64,000 bases of DNA, taken from NCBI GenBank assembly GCA_902806575.1, contig CADCXD010000011.1, positions 496,001 to 560,000 of the forward strand, written 5' to 3'. Source of the stretch: Jackrogersella multiformis. Its lineage: Eukaryota > Ascomycota > Sordariomycetes > Xylariales > Hypoxylaceae. Position numbers and translations under genes: made by a program. A model generated the notes under the pieces. It did no database searches and had not been told where the DNA came from. It was given only the letters and a program-made list of their open reading frames with translations. Shown in pieces: positions 55,269 through 64,000 of this stretch (the first letter of the stretch is position 1; each line of letters opens with the position of its first letter).

Positions 55269-56465
55269 ATGGATAGACAGGAATCAATATGGACCCGGCG
55301 TAATAAGTAAGTCTAACCTTGGCTATAACTAAACTACCTTATTACCTACCTCGGTCCTCTACTAGGTAGACCACTAACCATCTTTAATCTTGTAGTATTA
55401 TTAGCAATCTCTCACTGTCTACACCTACTCAGCCCGATAATAATTCTACCACCCCGCGAGACTTTTCGAGCCTAGCTCGTAGAAATGGAGGCAGCTCCTC
55501 CCAGGGCCGCTCGAACGCTTTCAACGCGACCACTCCCGGCGGCACCTTGACCTCTCCGACCAGCGCCGGAGGGGCTAATTTCGGCCTCGGTTCTGGCGCA
55601 TTCGCATCTTTTGGCTCGGTCAAGACCCCAAAGGCTCAAGGAAATCCTTTTGATCAGGTCGTAAGTACGGTTGGCGCTAAGACTCCCACCACCGAGAAGT
55701 CGGCGAAGGAAGCTATGCGACCTACCGCCGGTGGCAAACCCTCCATGGGCTCTATCGCTGAGACGGGCGTTCAGCAGGATTCCATCCCCTCGGTACACCC
55801 TCTCCGCGACACCTGGGTCTTCTGGTACCGCCCACCCATCACCAAGGCCAACGGTTACATCGAATACGACAAGACTTTACACGCCATGATGACGGTGAAA
55901 TCTGTCGAAGAGTTTTGGCAAGCCTATTCGCATTTAAAACGACCCTCGTCGCTTCCTACCGTCTCGGACTACCATCTCTTCAAGAAGGGTATCCGTCCAA
56001 TATGGGAGGATGACGAAAACAAGCTTGGCGGCAAGTGGGTTTTGCGATTGAAGAAGGGAATCGCGGATCGATACTACGAGGATCTCCTGATGGCTTGTGC
56101 GGGCGATCAGTTTGGGGATGAGGCCGACGAAGTCTGCGGCGTTGTGCTTAGTATACGCAACGGGGAGGACGTGCTCAGCATCTGGACCCGCAGCACCGGG
56201 CAGAAGGTTCTCAAGATCCGGTAGGTGTCTCTCTTCAAGTCTTAAGCCCTCCTGCCTAACAATGATTAGCGAGACGATGCGGCGCGTGCTTAGCTGCCCT
56301 CCCGAGACCCGCATCGAGTTTAAAAGCCACGACAGCAGCATGCAACAACGTTCCGCCATCGACGAGATGCGCCGCGAGAAGGCGGCACAGAATCACCACA
56401 GCGAGAAGCGATCTCACAATAACAATAAAACACGACAGCTGTCGCAAGATGATCAGCGATCGTAG
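55269..56465 (+). CDS. eIF4E-family cap-binding protein (4EHP-like)
   Basis: Three exons, 55269..55306, 55396..56220 and 56270..56465, encode 352 aa in frame. The first exon gives MDRQESIWTRRN; the first 140 residues are low complexity (Ser, Thr, Gly, Pro). The eIF4E fold starts near residue 146 with HPLRDTWVFWYRPP. It continues through VEEFWQAYSHL, DYHLFKKGIRPIWEDDENKL, GGKWVLRLKKG, CGVVLSIRNGEDVLSIW and ETMRRVLSCPPETRIEFKSH. eIF4E proteins bind the mRNA 5' cap. Compared with canonical eIF4E, the second cap-stacking Trp is replaced within NGYIEYD, and the overall sequence (LFKKGIRPIWEDD, SIW) resembles animal 4EHP/eIF4E2. A role as alternative or repressive cap-binding factor is inference. 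The C-terminus is basic and Asn/His-rich. Confidence 0.88.
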
Positions 56466-59130
56466 TCCGGCCCTAGCAAAGCTATATGTCAGCTTTGGAT
56501 GACCGCGTTTTATGCGATAGGACGAGCTTAACTTATCAAAATAAATAACATGGTTTTTACACATTATCTATCCGGTGAGGGTGGTCCCAGTGGAAAACTA
56601 GCGACGATGCGTTCAGGCAGAAGAAGCGTTCTGATCAATGCAGGTACAGACTTGTGGGACTATGCTAATAGGGGTTAACCCTCGGTGAGGCTCTATCTGC
56701 AAGCATAAGATTAAGCTCAAGCTCTCACACAAAGCCATCATCATTTTGCCTACCTAAAGCATGGCTATGGCTCTTAGGTCAAGGCTCGACCTGGAATCGT
56801 CGTTCGGATCAGGTGCCGCCCCCGTCCTCGCGGAACTGCGTGTGTACATTACGTTATATTACATTGCATTACATTACATTATCGGAGGATCACATAATGG
56901 GTCAGGTTCGATAGCCGGGGCTTGCGTGCATTTACAAAAACCAAAAACCTACTGCTACCAGGTTAGGTGCTTACTTACTTACTACGTATTACGTATTGTG
57001 TAATGTTGCTATTGCGTTAGGAGGGTTTGGTCTGTCTGTCTGTGATGACGACGTTCATGCTATAGGGCCGTTGTTGTTGTGGGGTGCTGGCGTTGCTGTG
57101 TGTAGGATGCAGGTGGTGTGTGTATAGGTATCTAGGCAGCTAGCTGTGTGTATCAATATGGAAACATGGAATTATGGACTATAGAATATATACCTATGCA
57201 TGACATGCTGTTGCGTGGTTATATGGGGTGACTATGGAAGGATGTGGTTGTGTAAGTCCGAGTTCCAAAGCTTGGGTTAGGAGATCGATGAATGTACGGG
57301 AATACTGTATAGTGATAGTGACTGCAAGTATCGAGGATAGATGCTCGAGTAAACATACCTAAGCTAGGAGGTATCGAGCGAGCCGTGCTTTTAAGCCTCC
57401 TAATTATAGACGGCTACGTTTCTGCGTGTTTTGGTCAGCGTTCAGGGGGGACACGAGACATTTTGAATACCTAAGGCAGGGAACTCAGAGATACGGGGTG
57501 TATGTTTAGATCAGGTTGGCTTAGCACTTTAGATAGATATTACAGCTGGTCTGTTGCAAATATTACCCTAGGTAAGTAGGGAATATAGAAATATAGCTGT
57601 CTCGAGAATTAAGAGTCTGGAAGTGGAAGGTAAAAGGGGATTATAAAATACAGCTAGATCTAATATAAATATTTGACATGGGTTGTTCCACTGAGGTTGG
57701 GTTGGGAATCAGACATGTCCTACCTAAGTGATATATGATCGCTGAAGTATCACTAGCCTTTTGAGATATTGTAAGTTATCTTTGACGTTACTTCAGTTCT
57801 CCTTGTATTACATATCTTACCTACCTATACACGTGTAACTACCAAAATATGTAAGATACGATCTACTTAAGTAAGTAAGTAGGTATTTTATTATATATTT
57901 TCCTCCTTTTATGGCCCCAATCTACCTAGGGTGGTAGGTAATTATTTATTTCCTTGCCTGTCCTAAAGTCAACTATTAAACTATCAACCCTCTTCCCCCC
58001 TTTCTCCTTTTCTCCCTTTCCTGCCCTTCGTCTGATATAAAGTAAAGCTAGCTGTTACACTGAATCCAAACAAGCGATGAGATTATTCTCAAGATCGAGG
58101 GACTAGTTATGAATTAGATATAGTATATATAGGTAATATAAAACCATAGGTCACCAAGTAAAGCATATATTTGATTTGGTTTAAAAGGGGATCTTGATTT
58201 ACCTCTCCCAGCTATTTAGCAGGTAAAGCCCTGTGCTCTGTACTGCCGGTGAGCATCACATACCTGAAATAATCCGTATAAAAGACCAACCTTAGTTGAA
58301 TAAATAAACAACCCCAATTTCATGACAAATATAATCAAGGCATAAACGAGAACATACCGCATTCAAATCACTCATAATAAAAAGACAGCACATGAGCGCA
58401 GAAGTACGAGCAAACCCGAACTGCCACTCTCCCCTACAGACCGTCACATCATCATCATCACCATCACCAACCCACGAGAACCAAGGCCATAGGCCAGACT
58501 TTCCTTACGTTGTATATTAAACACTATAGAACAAGGCCGGGTCGGACGGGTACCTAGGTAATCTGCATGGCTCGCCGTCGTCCACTATACCGCACAACAC
58601 AACACAACACAACACAACACCATACTGCATCGCAACGTATAAATGTTGTGTCGTCGAAGACGCAAGCGAGGACCCACCACGACCACAGCCGAAGCAGTTC
58701 GAACCAAGCATCACGCGCACACAACAAAAAAAGCCAGGGCAGCAGAAGCCATTTCGTGGTATTCATTACACTTATATCCGCGACGCCGATGTCGCGACGC
58801 CCACGCCCGAACACCTTTATTTAGCTCGAGGATCCGGGAGCCCTCCCTCCGTGCCGGCCTCGAGGTCCCGTAATCTCAACCCGATCCCGTACGCGTAACT
58901 CCTACAAGCTGCAGCTCTGTGGCAAGAAAAAAGCTCGCGTATTACTCTCTCGTCTCCTGTGGTCTTGTGGTCTTGAACCTAAGGGCATTCCTTGGCGGTA
59001 GTCTCTTTCATTTGATGTTGTTGTTGTGCATAGATCGATGGGAAAGGAGCCTTCTGTTCCGTCTGCTGTGCACTAGCGTGACAATGCCACGCCGCGAAAG
59101 CAGAACTCGGTAATAAGAACTGGCCATCCT
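56466..59130. other. 2.7-kb convergent intergenic region
   Basis: This lies between the 3' ends of the eIF4E (+) and CAF-1 (-) genes. ATTAC repeats occur at about 56848-56880, a CACAA array at 58593-58620 and ATC repeats at about 58449-58470. Short frames at 58517-58873 run across the CACAA array and are artefacts of it. I see no gene. Confidence 0.5.
58593..58620. repeat. CACAA pentanucleotide microsatellite
   Basis: Five complete CACAA units and a partial sixth lie between two convergent genes. Confidence 0.85.
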
Positions 59131-61211
59131 TCACGAGGAAAACTCAGGCAGCAGCGCCCAGATCTTGACGGTTTTCTTCGCCCCCGGAACACTAATCCGG
59201 TGCGCGACCCTGTCCAGCGTTGCCCTGACCTGGGCCTTTGTGCAGGATGTGAATTTCTTTGCCAGCATCTCCACGATGGTCGACTTGGTGAATTCGCGGA
59301 GCTCGTCGCTGATGATAGCTTGCTTGAACTCCTCGAATATCTCCTTCGGCACCATTTCCTTCGCATCGACTGCTCGTGCGGGGCGGGAGGCAGCGGAAGC
59401 GCTCTTTGTGAGGGTTTCTGTCGGTACGCTGGGTGGAGGCATGGATGTTGACGTAGACGTAGGTTTTCCCTTCGGGGGTTTCTCTGGAGGACCGGGCCAA
59501 TACGAGGTTGAAAAGGGATCGATTCCCGAATCATGTGAAGGTAGATCTGGAGATCTTGTTAGTTCGAATTTTTAGTAATCGATGTGTAGACAAGACTTAC
59601 CAAGCAAAACCTCGAGTTGATACTTAGACATAGATGACGCACAAGGCGTAAGGCCTTCCTGGTTTTCAAAGCATATGCCAGTGCTAGTTGGTTCCGTCTC
59701 GCCGCGAAACGTCGGACGGACTGTGTCTTCCGAGTCGTCTAGGAAGTCTTCCATTTCCCCTTCGCCGTCGTTGCTCTCCTCGTCGTCCTCGTCGTCATCT
59801 ATATCTTCACCATCCTCATCTTCCACCCATTCAGCCTCAGAATCATAGTCATAATTCAGCTGGAGCACCTTTTTAGTGGGCCGGCGGGAGATCAAGCGAA
59901 GTTTCTTGGTTTCCATGGGCGTGGTCACGGTCCCGAAGTAAGCTGGTCTAACATCTTCATAGAACGATAGGTATTTCATCGGGATACCATTAAGCTGACT
60001 TTGCGCATCGACGGTGAGTTTCTCCGTCTGCGACTCTGTTCTCGATGCCACCATGCTGAACGGATTCTCGGCAGGATCGCCACGTACTTTCCTCATGATA
60101 TTCTTCACACTCGGATGCAAAATCCCACGCGGTCGTGGGAATACAATGTGGAAGGTCTCTACTGGGTTGAACGGCTTCGGGTTGAATTCGCCGCGCTTAC
60201 CACGTAGGTATTCGTCCAGGATCACCGACTTCGCATCCTTGGTCTCTTCGTCCACCTGAAAGGGCGGCGGAGCTAGCTTCACGTCTTGTTTGACGAAGAA
60301 AGGTTTGAATGTTCGTTCGTATGCCGATTCCTCCGACTTAGGTTCCGTCCGTACCGTGCTAGAGTTCGCATTGGGCTGTGGTGGTTTCGTAGCCTGCTCA
60401 GCAGGCTTGCTGGATGAGGATGTAGGGTTTCGTTTGAAGAAGCTGGCCAACATGTTCTGCTGCTTCTCCTGCTTTCGTCGCGCGGCGATCTGCTCTTCTT
60501 CCTTCTTACGCTTCTCCTCTGTTCTTTTCGCTTCCTTCTGTTCCCTTTCGCGCTTCTTAGCCTCGCCTTCGGCTTTCTTCGCTTCTTTCTCCGCAGCCCT
60601 AGCAGCTTTGGCAGCTTCCTCGGCAGCCTTTTTACTAGCCTTCTCGGCGGCCTCCTCTTCCTTCTTCTGTCGCTTCTCTGTGCGTTCCTGTTCCCTTTCG
60701 GCTGCTGTAAGCTTTCGCTTTGGCGGCTGGGTATTCTTAGTAGCGGAGTCGGACGCTAGAGGCGCAGAAGACGATACTGCTGGCTGGGATGTGGTGTTAG
60801 GTAGAGAGGGTGACTTTGAGGGTGTCTTAGACGGCGAAAGCGAAGGCGAACCCATGGGAGACGGTGAGGATCCGGGATCAGTCAAATCCAGAGGGCTACT
60901 TGCGGGTGTCGAACCCATCTTGACAGTTGGCACCGGAGGCAGCTCTATAGCATGGGTATTAGAGACTTGACGATATTACGGACTTGGGATTCGAGACTTG
61001 GACCAAAAGGCGAGAGTAAATAAAACTTACGTGGAGTGTGTTTGAAAGTGGACGTGGCTATCTCAACGGAGTTCTTCTTCCTTCGGTTCTCTGAATCAGA
61101 ATGCTGGTCGGGATTAAGATGAATGTGACCTTCAATATACTCGTCATGCGTTCTCTTCCTCGAGACTGATTCCAATTCCTGAATATTCGGCGACACTGAA
61201 AATAGAGGCAT
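59131..61211 (-). CDS. RLF2: Chromatin assembly factor 1 large subunit (p150/Cac1)
   Basis: Three exons, 61211..61031, 60944..59601 and 59546..59131, encode 646 aa; introns have GTAAGT donors. CAF-1 deposits new H3-H4 behind replication forks through PCNA. Domains in order: a Ser/Pro-rich N-terminus; the KER region, a long Lys/Glu/Arg helix at about residues 138-218; and a PIP box with QNMLASFF near 221 for PCNA binding. The conserved p150 core follows near 380 (KYLSFYEDVRPAYFGTVT). An acidic ED region lies at about 431-470 (DEDGEDIDDDEDDEE) and contacts histones. A C-terminal winged-helix domain occupies about 570-646 (EMVPKEIFEEFKQAI to ALLPEFSS) and binds DNA. The order is exactly that of yeast Cac1/Rlf2. 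It is divergent from the bL34m gene. Confidence 0.93.
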
Positions 61212-63062
61212 TTGGGGGATTTCTTGAGCGCAAGCTCATTGATTCGGAGGGAGTCAAGTTGAGAAAGTTTAGCAATTTGCGAAATTATTGTCAATAAAAT
61301 CACGTGTATTCTGTATTTCGTATTCCGTAAAGTTGAAGGTGGATTGTGTTCGAATCCAGGGAAACAGTCTAAAGAACAATCAGGGTCGCTTAGGAAGCTG
61401 AGTTCGTAGATGCGAGTTCGTCATGCTTCAATTACATAGCAGCAAAAGGGTGCCCATGTGGAAGAATAGCCGTCTAGGATTAGTTTGGTGGATCCAGAGT
61501 CCATTAAAACGCGACAAAACGCGAATACCAGCATGGCTCCGAGGAAACCGTGTCAGGCTAGCATAAAATAGGCATAGCTCGACTTTTGCGCGTTTAGTGG
61601 CCATCGTAAAGGCCTAACCCGATATAGAATAGTGGAATAATACATCCTGGCGATCGATTAAGGCACCTAAGATATCGGTATTAGTAATTCGGTGGTAGCT
61701 GAAGAAAAAGGCGGATGAAAGGGCAAATCGGAGTTGTAGAATTAAGTATAAAGATATGGACTTGTAAATCAGCAGTCACGATAATGTTGTTAATTTATTC
61801 ATAACTAAAGTCATGGTTAGCTCTCTCGTTGAAAGTGACGAAAGATTGAATGGTTGAAATAAGTACATACCTAGGTACCTTGATAGTACCTAAGGTTAGA
61901 TGCTGCCAAGTGGGTGAAAGTTCGATGTGCACATACCACGTTTGAAGAAAGGTAAAAAGTTGTGCTGGCACGAACTGTATGGAGAAAGGACAAACTTTGA
62001 AAGGATCCGTTGTTTCAATGTTTGCTGGCTGTTCATTCCGGATGCCCCACTAAACCAATTCTTAGCGCCTCTAGAAATGTTATAAATACCTGGCCTCCCT
62101 CCCAGCTTTTGGAAATTTCTCTCTTTCTTTCTTCATACTTACCTTGCGGGGAATTTCCTAGCTCAAGACGTAGGAACTTCAAGAGGAGAGACCTGCATTG
62201 CACATCGCGGTGTCGACCCTTTTCTATTATCCCTCGTGGATCGTAGTCCGTGGAATTTTTGATCTCCTAAACTCTTTTCGTTATGAGCCATGCCTTGAGC
62301 ATTGCCATGAGGAAGATGGTACTAGCGAAAACGAAGGGATTACTAGAAACAAGCCCTAATTGAATGATGTCACGTCGCGAAGCAGAGCTGTCCCACGTAT
62401 AGCTCAAGATTACCGAAGGATTCTAGCGGTAGATATATTTCAATGAATGTGGCACGATCTATTCACGAAATTCGGCAGAGTATTCCGTTGATTGGGCTCC
62501 AAATAAGATGCTCACCTACGTAAACTGTAGCTTTATAAAACGTGTAGCCGCGACATTAGAGATGGATGTCATTGCCTAGATAGTCACGATGTTTTGAAGC
62601 ATCTAATCAGAGATACCTAGGTGCCTACTGGAGAAGATCATTAACTGTACATGCATGGAAATAATCGTAGCTTGCCTATGAGGCAGTCACGATGTCGGCC
62701 TCGAAGCTAAATATCTTTATCGATAAGGCGATAGACAATCAACCGCCAGACTTCGCCGGTCCGTCCCACCTGTTCAATTGATTTTCCCATCTAAATTTTC
62801 TGCTTCCGAGAAGCTTCACCAAACAACAACGATAACGAACCTCCAACGACCGTCTCAGCTTCACGAGAAACCCCAATTGCGACGCACTTGCGGCGAAGAT
62901 ACGATCGAATAGAAAAAGCATTGTTTAGGGGAGGTCTAAGAAGGAGAAGAAGCGAGGCATGACACATTGAGCCGTAATTTTCGCATATTGGGCTCTCTCT
63001 TAATCGGCGGTTTGATCCGATTGGATTCGGCTCGGTCCTCTCTCTCTACCCATAAAAATAAA
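61212..63062. other. Bidirectional intergenic region
   Basis: This lies between divergently transcribed CAF-1 (-) and bL34m (+) genes, so it should contain both promoters. Palindrome motifs occur at about 61868-61881 and 62612-62622. TATCGATAAGG is at 62717-62727. Short frames around 62010-62246 and 62739-62921 have no support. Confidence 0.5.
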
Positions 63063-63573
63063 ATGCGGTCTCTAGCTCTATCAGCTCTCCCAAGAGCTCG
63101 CGGCTACAAGGCCGCGACGACAGCAACTTCGACGTTGCGATCGTGGGCTACGAAACGGTTCGTCCAAGCGCCTCGCTCACCCTCCCTCCATATCCTCATA
63201 TAACCTAAACCACGTCCGCTGACTCTCTTCCCTCCTCCTCTCCAGGGAATTCTCCTCGCTCCCCAGCCTCCGGCCGACCATCTTCGTCTCCAGCACCATC
63301 TTCCGCTCGCCGGCCTCGGGCTCGAGCGGTCTCCTCGCCCCGCTCGCCCCCTCGGGGGCGTCGGACCTCGTGCCCAAGAGCGCGGTGACGTTGCACCCGT
63401 CGCTGGCAAGCTGCGCGGCGCAGGTGCGCTTCGGCCCGCGCCCGACGATGGCGCGGACGAGCCGCCTCGTGCGCAAGAGGAGACACGGGTTCCTGAGCCG
63501 CATACGCACCCGCAACGGCCGCAAGATCCTGCAGCGCCGGAGGGAGAAGAAGAGGAGTGTACTGTCGAACTAG
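63063..63573 (+). CDS. MRPL34: Mitochondrial ribosomal protein bL34m
   Basis: Two exons, 63063..63157 and 63246..63573, encode 140 aa. The 88-nt intron starts with the unusual donor GTTCGT and ends CTCTCCAG; this choice keeps phase and yields ATKREFSSLPSLRP. The first 33 residues are basic and lack acidic residues, a presequence. The C-terminal 45 residues are the bacterial-type L34 signature: MARTSRLVRKRRHGFLSRIR followed by RNGRKILQRRREKKR. bL34 is a small rRNA-binding protein of the large subunit. An Ala/Pro/Ser linker separates the two. An ATG inside exon 2 (63448) would still give the L34 core alone, but without any targeting signal. Confidence 0.92.
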
Positions 63574-64000
63574 GGTGGTGGTGGTGGTGCTGCTACTACA
63601 ACTCGCCTACCTACCTACCCTTCTACTTATCGACCTACCCATCTACCTAGCTAGAAAGTTTAGGATCTAGAAAGATCGGGTACAAAGTGAAGATACCTAA
63701 AGCAGAGCTATTCTACATGCTAGGAGAGTAGTTCAGAGGGGTGGTTATGAGGTCATGAATAAAATGGGGATTGGTTGGCTTGTACATGTTATGTCTAAAG
63801 AATTTAAAGAATCCAAAGAATACAAGGAGATGATCGAGGGTGTACTATATACGACATAATTGTATATTTCAAAATCACCTCTAAACTAAAGAGAAACCCG
63901 CACGATGGTTCCGTACAAGGCCAACAACTGGTCTGAGGCTTACTTTGTACAATACTGTTCTATACCTACCTAAGGTAAGACAGTTCTAGCATCCGAACTT
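63574..64000. other. Non-coding right edge
   Basis: This is the 3' flank of the bL34m gene. It has a CTACC run at about 63606-63620 and a partial CCTACCTAAGGTA near 63965-63977. I see no gene. Confidence 0.5.

Noticed and set aside
58517..58873. Several overlapping frames on both strands
   Set aside because: They are produced by the CACAA microsatellite being open in many frames.
61345..61375. Possible tRNA B-box (TGTTCGAATCC)
   Set aside because: No A-box at the right distance and no cloverleaf.

Overview
The window is nuclear DNA from a filamentous ascomycete (Pezizomycotina, most likely a Sordariomycete; the order cannot be fixed from sequence alone). The evidence is single genes on both strands with short GT-AG introns (about 50-225 nt) and CTAAC/CTAAT branch points, a fungal gene set (aspartokinase, Sec16, Bni1/SepA formin, RFX1, Yop1, Aim32, Cyc2-like), AT-richer intergenic DNA, and a decayed Ty3/gypsy relic with in-frame stops. 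I found no rRNA, no convincing tRNA and no CRISPR.

Layout. 0.6-12.8 kb: a multi-pass membrane protein (-), a 5'-incomplete orphan (-), a single-exon orphan with a WGF-type motif (-), AIM32 (+), a CYC2-like mitochondrial flavoprotein (+), HUS1 (-) and a RING-finger gene (-). 12.8-19 kb: gene-poor DNA rich in CCTAGG palindromes, holding one small single-pass membrane protein gene at 15865-16305 (-) that is easy to miss because its first exon is 10 codons. 19-24.3 kb: the formin (+). 24.3-28.9 kb: a gene desert with a gypsy relic. 28.9-46.2 kb, all on minus: an FMN 2-hydroxyacid oxidase, SEC16, a DadA-type FAD oxidoreductase, KIN17 and the aspartokinase HOM3. 47.7-63.6 kb: RFX1 (-) divergent from YOP1 (+), a variant eIF4E (+) convergent with CAF-1 large subunit (-), which is divergent from mitochondrial bL34m (+).

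The genes are mostly independent housekeeping functions, not a cluster. Loose themes are genome maintenance (HUS1, RFX1, CAF-1, KIN17), early secretory pathway and ER shape (SEC16, YOP1), and mitochondrial functions (AIM32, CYC2-like, bL34m). I rebuilt exon structures by hand, checking reading phase at each junction; most assembled models close in frame. Many internal starts in raw ORFs are GTG or TTG, so I moved starts to ATG or to an upstream exon.

The most distinctive unexplained signal is the recurrent TACCTAGGTA / GGTACC palindrome, clustered in almost every intergenic interval and seemingly absent from exons. Other points worth checking are an eIF4E with an aromatic swap in the cap pocket, a 30-nt intron-like in-frame segment in the formin, microexons in RFX1 and HOM3, GTTCGT splice donors in two genes, and short tandem repeats upstream of the formin.
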